DNA of 64,000 bases, taken from assembly GCA_965243755.1 (NCBI GenBank), contig CBDEVW010000004.1:558001-622000 (forward strand). Direction: 5' to 3'. This document shows, in pieces, positions 23,508 to 32,216 of this stretch. The stretch is from JANSWY01 sp965243755. GTDB lineage: Bacteria > Bacteroidota > Bacteroidia > Cytophagales > Cyclobacteriaceae. A program made the translations under genes and the position numbers. The notes beneath the pieces were generated by a model. It was not told the DNA's origin. It searched no databases and was given only the letters and a program-made list of their open reading frames with translations. The first letter of the stretch is position 1; every line of letters begins with the position of its first letter.

Positions 23508-26435
23508 CTACATTTTGATGAATACTGTCTCATAATTAAGCTCATGAGCGTTGATTTTGAGGATGTATTTCCCAGGCTTCAACATGGATATGTCCAGCTG
23601 TTTAGGGTTGCTTTGATGTTGCTTCATGAGGGTCCGACCTACCAGATCAATGATGCTAAGTTCATAGGGGGCATCAGAGAAAGGTAGAGAAAAATTCAAT
23701 TGATGAGTCGTGGGATTTGGAAACACCATAAAGGTTTGATCCACAATTGGTTCATCGATTTGTTCAAGCCTTGCATTGGTATGGCAATTACCAACCTCAA
23801 AGTGGTGCCTTTCATTGTAGCTATTGTTCTCTCCCCCTTCCGGAACACTGTAGGTATAGTAAAAAAATATGGTCTCACCGCTGGTGGCATCAATGCCATA
23901 AGGTTGCCCCGGTGGAACAATGTATCCAGGGAAGGAACCATTTTCCTGACTTTGATAATACAGGATTACAATGTTATCCCCAATGCCAGGTCTCCCTGCT
24001 TCAAAAGTGATCGTAGGGTTTGATGGATCATTGGAAACGGTGGCCACATAATCACCATTGGATGGACTGAAACTACATTGGCCTGAGAGTTCAGAAACAT
24101 TAACCTGGGTGGATGAGCTGACACTTCCATCATTACAGGATATCGTAAAAACACCATTTGAGGAAGAAAAGAACAGTCCATCTGAAGAAATGTTGCCTCC
24201 AGAGGAATTCCAGATTGGGTTTATGGCAAAGGAGTCACCAAACTGATCAAACCCTTCAGCTGTAAACTGTTGCGATTGATTGGGCGCAATGGTGACATCA
24301 GCAGGTGTAATGCTTATGCTGGACAGTACCCTTACTGGAGGTGGCCCGCATTGACCAACTGTAAAGTCATGTCTTTCTTGAGAAGTATTGCGCTCTCCAC
24401 CTTCTGGTACACTGTAGGTGTAATAAAAATAGATGGTCTGACCTTCAGAAGCTGTCAACTGGTAGGGGACACCAGGGCTAACGATGTATCCGGGATATCC
24501 ACCTGTTGGAGAAGTACCGTAATAGAGGATTACAATATTGTCACCTACGCCATTGTATCCTGGCTGAAAGGTAATCGATGGATTTTCTGTGTCGCCTGTA
24601 ATTTCGTATGTGTAATCTCCATTACTCGGACCACCAGTGCAGATGCCTCCTGAATTGGAAACGGCTATTGAGGTACTTCCCTGAATTTCATCAACTATTG
24701 CAGTAACTGTAAAGGTGCCTTCTTCGTCGGCAGTAAATAATCCCGAAGGGTCAATGGAGCCCCCGGTGGTAGACCATTCAGGGTCGATACTGACCGGGTT
24801 GCCAAACTGATCCCAACCTTCTGCGGTAAACTGTAAAGTATCTTTGAGACTGACACCAGCGTTTTGAGGTGATACAGTAATGGTGGTCAGCACTGGAGTA
24901 TTTGACAGCACATTAATTATTGCATAGCCTGATATTCCCTGATTAGAGGCACTTATCTGATAGGTTCCTTCACTGGTGGCCTGGTACAGGCCATTTTGAT
25001 CGATTGCTCCATTCGCAGCGCTCCATGTAAATTGCGCATTCATGGGCAATCCATTCTGGTCATACGCCTGGGCCGTGAATTGAATGCTTTCGCCGTTTAT
25101 CAATGTGACCGTGTCTGGGTTGATAGCAATCGAAGAAAGCGTGGAAGTTTCGCCTGCATATCCACCCAGAGTAATGATCATCAACGACGGTTCTGGTGTA
25201 TGAACTGATGGGGAGTAATCCCATACATCATCGTAAGCAAAACCATAAGACAGCTGATCAACACTGATGCCCGCCATATGCCAGAATTTCGCATAGTGAT
25301 TACATGGAGATTCCTGATAGTAATCCGCAGCATTTGACCAGTCTTGTAGTCCAATATTAGGAGTGGTGACATCAATTACATGTCTGTTTATAGCCGCAGT
25401 TATTTGTGCCTGTACCAGCAAATCAGTCGTAGCATCCTGTACCACATTGTCGAGCACCCCTCTTCCTTCAAAAGCCTCCTGAGTTGTAGGCCTTCTGGTG
25501 ATAATACCTTGTCTGCCCATGAATGCCTCCGAAACACTTTCGAGGATCAATTGCTCCCCTTGAACACGGCCTTGCCAGATGCCTGCATCTCCGGAATCAA
25601 AAATGAGGTCCTCATGAGCATATTTTTCCCATATTTGATCGATATAGGGTTTGAAGTAATCAGCGTAGGGGCCAACTTCCGGCATTGTTCCTATACTTCC
25701 ATCAGCAAACTCTGGTGTTTTGGAAGGGGCTTTGATCTCTCCTGTTTGAGGGTCCAGGCACATTTGAAATTCTTCCGGTACACTTTGTGGGAATAGAGAG
25801 ATGATTTCTTCATGAGTGGCAATTTCCCCTACTTTTTTATAATAGCCATCATGCCCAAATAATTCCATCCCGATTGGTGCTTTGTATGAATCAACTCTTG
25901 TGGGGTTTCCGAAAAAGCCATATTCATTGTATGTCAATTCAATCACTTCATATAAAATTCCCTGGTTGGGGTCTGTGGGATCGGTGCTGTTGGGTGCGGT
26001 ATATCCACGGGGAGTACCGGAGCTACCAAAAAAATAGAAATACAACTGTTCCTCAAATGCAATATATATGCGACAACCCTGGATTGGGTGAAGCATTACG
26101 GTATGGTCTGGGATGTCGCTAAGCCTGGTGAAACAATCGGCATATAAGCCATTTCCGCCAGGTCCCATGTTACCTTGGTAAACAGGGCCAGGAACCGTGT
26201 TGTAGCCCTGATTCATGGGGTATTGAATTCCGGTTTTTACATCCACCCACACATGTGCTCCCGGAGGACCGGTCAGGTCTTCTCCGACAATGGCAATGTA
26301 CACTTCTTCATCCGGATAATCTGTAGGGTTGTTGATGGTGACTGGAAATGGATCCTGTGCGAAACTGGTGCCTGTAATCAAACAAAGCACCAGTAACCAC
26401 ATTAGCTTTCCGTAGCTTGTAAAGTTTCTTTTCAT
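23508..26435 (-). CDS. Secreted GH64 beta-1,3-glucanase with Ig-like, CBM56-like and T9SS sorting domains
   Basis: A 975-residue extracellular enzyme. A signal peptide (MWLLVLCLITGTSFAQ) precedes a GH64 catalytic domain (about residues 30-415; IELTYNEYGFFGNPTRVDSY and YKAPIGMELFG are recognisable). Big_2-like Ig domains follow, each starting with phrases like QFTAQAYDQNG or QFTAEGWDQFG. Two near-identical modules resembling CBM56 beta-1,3-glucan binders (FYYTYSVPEGGE in both) are interleaved with them. The C-terminal 80 residues (VFPNPTTHQLNFSL ... LKPGKYILKI) form a type A T9SS sorting domain. It likely degrades laminarin- or curdlan-type glucans outside the cell. The upstream propeller regulator probably controls it. 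Confidence 0.9.
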   Translation of the reverse strand: MKRNFTSYGKLMWLLVLCLITGTSFAQDPFPVTINNPTDYPDEEVYIAIVGEDLTGPPGAHVWVDVKTGIQYPMNQGYNTVPGPVYQGNMGPGGNGLYADCFTRLSDIPDHTVMLHPIQGCRIYIAFEEQLYFYFFGSSGTPRGYTAPNSTDPTDPNQGILYEVIELTYNEYGFFGNPTRVDSYKAPIGMELFGHDGYYKKVGEIATHEEIISLFPQSVPEEFQMCLDPQTGEIKAPSKTPEFADGSIGTMPEVGPYADYFKPYIDQIWEKYAHEDLIFDSGDAGIWQGRVQGEQLILESVSEAFMGRQGIITRRPTTQEAFEGRGVLDNVVQDATTDLLVQAQITAAINRHVIDVTTPNIGLQDWSNAADYYQESPCNHYAKFWHMAGISVDQLSYGFAYDDVWDYSPSVHTPEPSLMIITLGGYAGETSTLSSIAINPDTVTLINGESIQFTAQAYDQNGLPMNAQFTWSAANGAIDQNGLYQATSEGTYQISASNQGISGYAIINVLSNTPVLTTITVSPQNAGVSLKDTLQFTAEGWDQFGNPVSIDPEWSTTGGSIDPSGLFTADEEGTFTVTAIVDEIQGSTSIAVSNSGGICTGGPSNGDYTYEITGDTENPSITFQPGYNGVGDNIVILYYGTSPTGGYPGYIVSPGVPYQLTASEGQTIYFYYTYSVPEGGERNTSQERHDFTVGQCGPPPVRVLSSISITPADVTIAPNQSQQFTAEGFDQFGDSFAINPIWNSSGGNISSDGLFFSSSNGVFTISCNDGSVSSSTQVNVSELSGQCSFSPSNGDYVATVSNDPSNPTITFEAGRPGIGDNIVILYYQSQENGSFPGYIVPPGQPYGIDATSGETIFFYYTYSVPEGGENNSYNERHHFEVGNCHTNARLEQIDEPIVDQTFMVFPNPTTHQLNFSLPFSDAPYELSIIDLVGRTLMKQHQSNPKQLDISMLKPGKYILKINAHELNYETVFIKM

Positions 26436-26500
26436 ATTATTTTTTATTGGTTTAGGACTTTCACAACATTAGCGGATTACCGATACCATCAAAAAATAAT

Positions 26501-26556
26501 GGGTACGCAAAAGCTATCGCAGTACTACTTAAAAACTACGTACCCTACTTAGTAGG
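26501..26556. promoter_or_regulatory. Candidate operator upstream of the GH64 gene
   Basis: The 154-bp gap between the regulator and the glucanase holds nested symmetry: GGGTACG at 26501-26507 inverted to CGTACCC at 26539-26545, and the palindrome CCTACTTAGTAGG at 26544-26556. Read towards the glucanase, three related hexamers occur at intervals (AAGTAG, ACGTAG, AAGTAG). This could be the binding site of the adjacent propeller/HTH regulator. The link is inferred from position only. Confidence 0.4.
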
Positions 26557-26589
26557 ATTTGTAACTTATTGATATATAGCTACTTGTGT

Positions 26590-29550
26590 TTAGAATTTGA
26601 TGATGAAATCATTGAGATTTGTTTCTCCATCCAGTTGAAGATGCTTTCGTAACCTGTATCTGCATCCCTCAACACTTCTTAGGGTGATGTTCATCATAGA
26701 GGCAATTTCCTTACTGGATAGGTTGAGCCTCAGGTATGCCGCCAGTTGCAGATCTTTTGAAGTTACATCGGGGTAAGTCGATTTCAGCCGTTCCAGGAAG
26801 TTGCCATGAATCTTATCGAAGTGTTTTTTGAATTGTTTCCAGTCCTGTTCTGTGTCTATGTCTCTTTGTATTAGCGCAATGACATTTTCTATATGATGTA
26901 CATTCGTGGATTTTGCTTTTTTGATCAAATGATTGAGTTGGTCTTTTACCTTGGTCAGTACCTGGTTTTTTTGGGTAATCATCATGATGGAAGACGCAAG
27001 TTCCGCATCAAGTACATCCATTTGGGATTTGGAAATGGCTACTTCAGCTTCCAGCTTTTTATTACGAAGTGTAATCAGTTCCTTTTCAGTAGCCAGTTTT
27101 TCCTGTAAAAACTTTTGTTCCTGGGCTTTTAGTTTTTCGATTTGCTTATGTCTTTCTTTTTCCTGTGCTTTTTCAATCTGATGTTTCACTAAGGATATTG
27201 CTCCTGATAATCCCGCAATTGCTATTATCAAATAGCCGATCACTGCCCATTTGGTGTGATACCATGGGGGTAAAATTTGAAACTCGAAAACATCAGTTGT
27301 GCTTTCTACACCGTAGATGTTGGTGGCGCTCACATGAAAGCTATATTGTCCAGGCTCCAGGTTGGTATAACTTTTCTTTATCGCGCCTTTGGAAGTTTGC
27401 CAATGCTGGTCAAATCCGTCGAGTCTGTAGCGGTACTGAGTAGCATTCTTATCTTCAAAGTGATTGGACGAAAAGCTAAAGGTTACATTGTTGTCGTCAG
27501 CATTTAACTTCACGATGCTGGACTTGGTGGTGGTAATCGGGCGTTGAAAATCAATGGGGGTCTGTCCATATAGGAGGGAATCGCTATTGGTAAGTCTAAC
27601 CTCAGTGATGTAGGTTTGAAATTGCTGATTGTAATTTCTTTGCTGGATTCTGTTGAATAGGATAATGCCATTTTTGGTGCCAAATAATATGTTTTGAAGA
27701 TCAGGAATGGTCATGGACTCAAACCCAGGGTTCAACTTACCTTGCAATTTTTGGAACGGGGAAAGTGTAATGATGTGTTTGCTTTGATCAAAGAAGTCGA
27801 TCATTCCCAGTTGGTCCTGCATGTCCACCCCTTTCAGGAACCAGATGTTACTTTTGTCGTCCTCATGTAGTAACCTGATGTGCTCCCGGTTGCCCAATAT
27901 TGTCGTGAACTCCGCCTCAGGTACCATCCGGTCAGCTTCTTTATCATATTGATAGGTGCCTGCTTCTGTTCCAAACAATATTTTGTTTTTGACTTTGAAT
28001 AAATTGAGAAACAAACTGGTGGGGAACCCTTCTTTTTCGGTATAGATTTTAGCGCTGGTGAAGGTTTTCAGGTCCTCCGATAACTTCAGTCTGAATATGC
28101 CTTTATAACCATGGGCCATCCATATAGTGCCATCCTGGTCTTGCTCAATTATTCTGCTGGTTTCATCAAAGCCTGCTATTTTCCACTGGTATTGCCATCG
28201 GTTATTCACCCGTTGAAATAGATGAATGCCATTGTAGGCTCCCATTATAGCATGATTGGGATGTTTTTGCAGCACTGACAGGTTCCATGAACCTGTTTGC
28301 TGAAACAGAGGTTCTACCTTTTTCTGTATAACCTGAAATAACCCTTCATGATGACATATGAATAATTCGTTATTCACCTCGGATAAGTTCCATACATGGC
28401 CTGTCAGGTTGTCCAGGATTTCAAACCTGAGTTTTGGATTCAGCGGATCTTCATTTATTCGCCATTCCGACTTGTACAGACCTACATTCGTTCCAACGAA
28501 TAGCTGTTGGTTATAAAGTGTGAGATCATTCACAGTTCCTTTCAGACCATGAATATCGTCTATCTTATACAGTGGGGTAGCAATTTCTATATAATCCAGC
28601 CCCAGATCTGTGGCAGCCCATAAGTTTCCGGTACGATCAGTTCCAAGAGCGGTGATGTTATTGCTTTGTAATCCTGTTTGGTTATTCAGGTATTGCACGG
28701 GTTGGTAGTTGCCATCCATGATCAAAACTCCGTTTCCAAATGAGCCAAGGGCTAAATAGTTGTCCCGCAATTGAATGGCCCGGTAAATCATACCACCCTT
28801 GAGGAAACTGTTGATGACTGTTTTTTCATGCAAGACCTTTTTGTCCTGATAAAAGAGGAGCCCATTATTTTGGGTGACCATCAGGAGTTGGTCGTTTGAG
28901 ACAGGTAATATTTTTACAATAAATGAATGATTCGTTTCTTCTCTGGATATGAATGGAACAAGTTGGTTGTGCTTTAATTCATAAATATCCAGGTTGACAT
29001 CCTGTACAAAAATTCTATCCTCCACCTGCGAGAAGGACCGCAACTCTGTTTGAGACGAAATTACATTTAGCTGATTGTTTTTCAGGATGAAAATGGCCTC
29101 AGAAGTAAGGAAATGGATGCCATTGGGGTTTTCAAAAATCTCCCAGACATCACTGAATTGCCTGTAGGCTGGTGGTATTTGAGGGGTCAAAGACTGATAC
29201 CTTTTCTGACCATTGGCATTTGAAATCAGGAATCCAAATTCGTTTTGAGCACCAAGGTAGGTAGTCCCGTCGGTGGTTTGATGAATTGATCGCACAATAG
29301 TCTTGTTGGGCGGTTGAATGATCAGCTGCCAGCTGGTGCCATCAAACTCCAGGAGGCCATAATTATTGCCAAACCACATTGATCCTCGCTGATCTTGTTG
29401 TACACACCAGTTTTGTGCACCGGCCCGATAATACTCATAGGAGAAATTTTGGATATACGGATAACCTTTATTGCCGATTTGAGCAATACTTAAAGTGTTG
29501 AGACATAGGATAGCCAGGATTAATCCCCAGGTTTCACTTAATCTTCCCAT
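26590..29550 (-). CDS. Propeller/Y_Y_Y sensor with LuxR-type HTH output
   Basis: A 986-residue one-component-like regulator. It has a signal peptide (LILAILCLNTLSIAQ), a periplasmic propeller (residues about 25-690), and a Y_Y_Y domain (FRYRLDGFDQHW-type: YRYRLDGFDQHWQTS). One membrane helix follows (WAVIGYLIIAIAGLSGAISLV), then a long charged coiled coil. The C-terminal LuxR-like HTH is TSKDLQLAAYLRLNLSSKE and IASMMNITLRSVEGCRYRLR. No kinase or receiver domain is present, so ligand binding outside would be passed directly to a DNA-binding domain at the membrane. It lies 154 bp upstream of the glucanase gene and probably senses a glucan product. The ATG at 29550 gives the signal peptide. Confidence 0.88.
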   Translation of the reverse strand: MGRLSETWGLILAILCLNTLSIAQIGNKGYPYIQNFSYEYYRAGAQNWCVQQDQRGSMWFGNNYGLLEFDGTSWQLIIQPPNKTIVRSIHQTTDGTTYLGAQNEFGFLISNANGQKRYQSLTPQIPPAYRQFSDVWEIFENPNGIHFLTSEAIFILKNNQLNVISSQTELRSFSQVEDRIFVQDVNLDIYELKHNQLVPFISREETNHSFIVKILPVSNDQLLMVTQNNGLLFYQDKKVLHEKTVINSFLKGGMIYRAIQLRDNYLALGSFGNGVLIMDGNYQPVQYLNNQTGLQSNNITALGTDRTGNLWAATDLGLDYIEIATPLYKIDDIHGLKGTVNDLTLYNQQLFVGTNVGLYKSEWRINEDPLNPKLRFEILDNLTGHVWNLSEVNNELFICHHEGLFQVIQKKVEPLFQQTGSWNLSVLQKHPNHAIMGAYNGIHLFQRVNNRWQYQWKIAGFDETSRIIEQDQDGTIWMAHGYKGIFRLKLSEDLKTFTSAKIYTEKEGFPTSLFLNLFKVKNKILFGTEAGTYQYDKEADRMVPEAEFTTILGNREHIRLLHEDDKSNIWFLKGVDMQDQLGMIDFFDQSKHIITLSPFQKLQGKLNPGFESMTIPDLQNILFGTKNGIILFNRIQQRNYNQQFQTYITEVRLTNSDSLLYGQTPIDFQRPITTTKSSIVKLNADDNNVTFSFSSNHFEDKNATQYRYRLDGFDQHWQTSKGAIKKSYTNLEPGQYSFHVSATNIYGVESTTDVFEFQILPPWYHTKWAVIGYLIIAIAGLSGAISLVKHQIEKAQEKERHKQIEKLKAQEQKFLQEKLATEKELITLRNKKLEAEVAISKSQMDVLDAELASSIMMITQKNQVLTKVKDQLNHLIKKAKSTNVHHIENVIALIQRDIDTEQDWKQFKKHFDKIHGNFLERLKSTYPDVTSKDLQLAAYLRLNLSSKEIASMMNITLRSVEGCRYRLRKHLQLDGETNLNDFIIKF

Positions 29551-29688
29551 CTGCCGTTTCTGGTTATAAATAGTTCGAACCTGTATTATATAGAATTTTT
29601 CATTGAAATATGGTGAACCTGATGGATTGTGAAATTTTTGTGCAACCAATATAGTATAATTACTTTATTCAAGTACAGTGAAGTTGTT

Positions 29689-29773
29689 CACAGAGATTCA
29701 CAAAGGACCACAGAGATGCTCAAAGCGTTTTTATTCTCAGTTGAAACTCTTGGCTTCTCTATGTATCTCAGCG
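29689..29773. repeat. CACAGAG-type element with imperfect terminal inverted repeats
   Basis: The left arm (29689-29715, starting CACAGAGATTCACAAAGG) and the inverted right arm (29747-29773) agree at about 18 of 27 positions, enclosing 31 bp. There is no coding capacity. The shape is that of a small, decayed miniature inverted-repeat element. Confidence 0.55.
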
Positions 29774-29792
29774 ATTAGCATCTTGAATCAAT

Positions 29793-29902
29793 GATTTGGA
29801 ATTCAATTCTTAAGGTTAGATACTATATTCACTTCTAGTGCAGAATGAGGTTCCGGCATTGCAAATGCCTTGGAAGGTTAGGATCGCAATGTAATTGCGA
29901 CC
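29793..29902. repeat. Twin-hairpin intergenic repeat, copy B (110 bp)
   Basis: Second copy of the element at 22694-22803. Hairpin 1 is GGCATT-GCA-AATGCC at 29855-29869 and hairpin 2 is TCGCAAT-GTA-ATTGCGA at 29884-29900. Right after it, AAGGGCGTT (29909-29917) is inverted at 29983-29991, bounding an 83-bp segment of unknown nature. Confidence 0.8.
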
Positions 29903-30027
29903 TTGCTTAAGGGCGTTAAATACCAAAATGATCTCTCAATCACCGAAGCTTTAGTCACAAACACCATTTCGAAAATACTAAAAACGCCCTTGATGAAGCG
30001 TATTGAGGGTTTTTGTGCTTGCTCTAA

Positions 30028-30132
30028 AAACGACCGGCCGTTTCTACCAAAACGACCGGTCGTTTTGATCGAAATGACCGGTCGTTTTACCCATTATGAC
30101 CGGTCGTTTTTTCAAAACATACGGTCGTTTTT
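30028..30132. repeat. Array of five CCGG-centred palindromes at about 22-bp spacing
   Basis: The units resemble AACGACCGGTCGTT. Their centres fall at about 30035.5, 30057.5, 30079.5, 30101.5 and 30122.5, that is steps of 22, 22, 22 and 21 bp. Unit 1 has CGGCCG instead of CGGTCG, units 3 and 4 begin ATGACC, and unit 5 is degenerate on its left (ATACGG). The spacing of about two helical turns puts all sites on one face of the DNA. The array lies about 190 bp upstream of the HU-like gene. Confidence 0.9.
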
Positions 30133-30320
30133 GAAAGCCTTCAAATCTCAATACTCGCATAACCAAATGTGCTGTATCAGACAGGTAACCTTTTAACATA
30201 TTTTAACAGTATTAATCCAATCTTTTGTTGGGAATGTACCGTATAAAATAGTAGATCATTTGGTTAACCATTCGAATTAGCAAATATAATTTTATTTTTC
30301 ACTTTTAAATTTTTAATATC
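30133..30320. other. AT-rich leader region of the HU-like gene
   Basis: No open frame of interest. Towards the gene the sequence is AT-rich, with possible promoter words near 30220-30260, but I see no clear -33/-7 pair. Confidence 0.4.
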
Positions 30321-30758
30321 ATGTCCGTAAATTATCGTGTATTTGAGCGACCGGACCCAAGGGGTTTGTCGTTCCCAAAAAAGTTCTATGCCCAATTATT
30401 AAGTGGCGATGATGTCAGTTTTGATGAATTGGCAGAACTTATCAGCAAAGTGTCCAACTTAAACTATGGTACCATCATGGGGACCCTGGGTACATTCATT
30501 GAAATAATCGAGTACCAGTTGAGCCATGGCAGGCCGGTGCGTTTAAACAACCTGGGCACCTTGTACCTCACCCTGCAAAGCGAAGGGGTAGAAAAAGCCG
30601 AAGATTTTACTTCCGACAACATCAAAGGGGCGAAGATTCGGTTCAGACCTGGAAGACGGTTGAAGAAGCTCGTAAAACAGCTGGATTATGAGAAAATTGC
30701 AACTCCTGTGATCAACATCAGCAATGATAGCGATACCGATGAGCAGGTAGCTGCATAA
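30321..30758 (+). CDS. HU-like DNA-binding protein (Bacteroidota HU family)
   Basis: A 145-residue protein of the Bacteroidota-specific HU-like family, longer than classical HU (about 90 residues). The HU core is visible: DELAELISKVSNLNYGTIMGTLGTFIEIIEYQLSHGRPVRLNNLGTLYLTLQ forms the helix pair and first strands, and GAKIRFRPGRRLKKLVKQL (about residues 98-116) is the basic DNA-contacting end. The N-terminus (NYRVFERPDPRG) is typical of the family. Residues 125-145 form an acidic tail. It probably bends DNA as a nucleoid or local architectural protein. It is downstream of the palindrome array. Confidence 0.88.
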   Translation: MSVNYRVFERPDPRGLSFPKKFYAQLLSGDDVSFDELAELISKVSNLNYGTIMGTLGTFIEIIEYQLSHGRPVRLNNLGTLYLTLQSEGVEKAEDFTSDNIKGAKIRFRPGRRLKKLVKQLDYEKIATPVINISNDSDTDEQVAA

Positions 30759-30800
30759 TGTTCCACCAAACTATTGAGCCATGATAGTTTCAAGTTGAAG

Positions 30801-30832
30801 TACAGTCTGCGGATCGTGGGCTGTATTTTTTT
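30801..30832 (+). terminator. Probable terminator of the HU-like gene
   Basis: TACAG pairs with CTGTA across a partly paired GC-rich loop, followed by seven T residues, 42 bp after the stop codon. Confidence 0.6.
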
Positions 30833-30962
30833 ATGGTCAGGGTTAATCCGGCTTGTCCTAACTATTCCTATAGTACTTTTCATGACCAGCAAGTTCAATG
30901 ACCTTACACCAATTGGAATTTAGAAACTGTGATGTCCTGGAAATTCGATCGTTGGATACAAT

Positions 30963-30994
30963 ACAAAAAAAAGGTGTCCTCTTCAAGACACCCT
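30963..30994 (-). terminator. Terminator of the lipoprotein gene (minus strand)
   Basis: On the minus strand GGTGTC pairs with GACACC around an 8-nt loop (CTCTTCAA on the plus strand) and is followed by a run of eight T residues, 29 bp after the stop codon. Confidence 0.85.
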
Positions 30995-31022
30995 TCTATT
31001 CATTTTTTAATTAGTCTATGTT

Positions 31023-31502
31023 TTAGGCTTTCCTTTGAAAGCTAAATACCCAATCTCCATCAACTTCATCAGTTCTTCCTCCGGAAGTATCTACAGTGAA
31101 AGATATTTGCAACGTGTCTCCACTTACAGTAATATTTAATGTGATACCACCTCTGGTCATTTCCCTAACCTCATCAGCGTTGCTAAATATCAAAGTGCCG
31201 CTTCCTGGCCATACGTCTGTTGTGCCCTCAGGTTGAACAGTACCATTTCCACCTGCACCATTGGTTGAAAACTGAACATTAGAGGCAGAACCGCTAATAG
31301 TGAGTTCAAATCCATCCCAGCCGGATACCTGATTGGTGTTATTGGTAACTGACGTTAATGTCCAGGTACCTTCCAATTTGGCAAATTGCACTTCCTCAGG
31401 AGTAGTATCGGGCTCATCATCGCCACCTTTACCGCAAGAAATTACAAGTACCAGGGAAAGAAAAAATGCTGTTGTGAGTGAATTTAAAAGTAATTTTTTC
31501 AT
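31023..31502 (-). CDS. Lipocalin-like lipoprotein
   Basis: A 159-residue lipoprotein. The signal peptide ends in the lipobox LVISC (Cys near residue 23), followed by a Gly/Asp spacer (GKGGDDEPDTTPEE). The folded part begins with LEGTWTLTSV, the phrase that opens many Bacteroidota lipocalin-like domains, and continues as alternating beta strands ending in GDWVFSFQRKA. The Asp residues right after the lipidated Cys region may direct surface export. The ligand is unknown. It has its own terminator. Confidence 0.75.
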   Translation of the reverse strand: MKKLLLNSLTTAFFLSLVLVISCGKGGDDEPDTTPEEVQFAKLEGTWTLTSVTNNTNQVSGWDGFELTISGSASNVQFSTNGAGGNGTVQPEGTTDVWPGSGTLIFSNADEVREMTRGGITLNITVSGDTLQISFTVDTSGGRTDEVDGDWVFSFQRKA

Positions 31503-31580
31503 CGTTGTTTGTTGTTAGATTAAAATTTTAACATTCCTCTGAAACCAAAAATATAACTTTTTGAAATTTATACCTAACTA

Positions 31581-32216
31581 TCAACTGTTTTTTGCGTAGG
31601 GTTTGAAATCCTGTAGACGGATGTGGTTTTCACAAAATTCGTATTCATGGTTTTGGTTGGAAGATATGATCACAGAACGCCCATCCAGTAACTTTAGTAT
31701 TTTATCCCTGTACCATTTAATACCAGTCTCATCCATATTGGTAGTGGGCTCATCCAACATCACCACACTCGCATCCGTAAATACGGCCAGTCCTAACTTT
31801 AATCGTTGTTTCATGCCTGACGAAAAATGTTTGATCAGCTTTTTCCGACTGTCATGAAAATACATCTCCTCCAACATTTGCTCAACCGACGCGCCTTCAT
31901 AGGGTTTCCTGAATTTGAAATGAAACTTCAATAATTCCAGCAAACTAAATTCTTCGATCAGCTCCTGTGCCGGGCTACAAAAAGATAAATACGGTACAGC
32001 CTCTTCGGGTGCAATGACTTTTTCATCTCTTTCATAAATGACCGCTCCTTTATTGGGCAGCATCAAACCAGTCAAGACCTTTAACAGGGTACTCTTGCCA
32101 CTACCGTTATTCCCCACAATCGCTGTTTTCGAGCCTGGAGTAAAGCTGTAACTGAAATCTTTCACGATCCACTCGTTCTCAAAGCGTTTGGTGATATTTT
32201 TTGCAGTGATCTTCAT
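31581..32216 (-). CDS. ABC transporter ATP-binding protein
   Basis: A 211-residue stand-alone ATPase. Walker A is VGNNGSGKSTLLK, the signature is HFSSGMKQRLKLG, Walker B is ASVVMLDEPTTNMDE, and the switch histidine region appears as IISSNQNHEYEF, with Asn-Gln in place of the usual TH pair. It overlaps lpxA by 4 bp (ATGA) and ends the lipid A gene cluster, so it is co-transcribed with it. No permease gene is adjacent, so the transported substrate is open. The context suggests an envelope lipid function. Confidence 0.88.
   Translation of the reverse strand: MKITAKNITKRFENEWIVKDFSYSFTPGSKTAIVGNNGSGKSTLLKVLTGLMLPNKGAVIYERDEKVIAPEEAVPYLSFCSPAQELIEEFSLLELLKFHFKFRKPYEGASVEQMLEEMYFHDSRKKLIKHFSSGMKQRLKLGLAVFTDASVVMLDEPTTNMDETGIKWYRDKILKLLDGRSVIISSNQNHEYEFCENHIRLQDFKPYAKNS

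Noticed and set aside
23696..26396. Many plus-strand frames opposite the GH64 gene
   Set aside because: The minus-strand frame is one uninterrupted 975-codon gene with recognisable domains throughout. The plus frames repeat at the positions of its duplicated modules, as expected for shadows.
30121..30132. The array considered as a CRISPR array
   Set aside because: Units are only 14-18 bp with 22-bp period, leaving 4-8 bp spacers, far too short for CRISPR spacers. Units are palindromic rather than conserved direct repeats of 28-37 bp.
29905..30196. A frame of about 97 codons across the repeat island, with peptide words such as NDRPF and YDRSF
   Set aside because: It starts with TTG inside one repeat family and reads through the palindrome array. 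The 22-bp period is not a multiple of three, so the peptide resemblance between units is a by-product of the DNA repeat.
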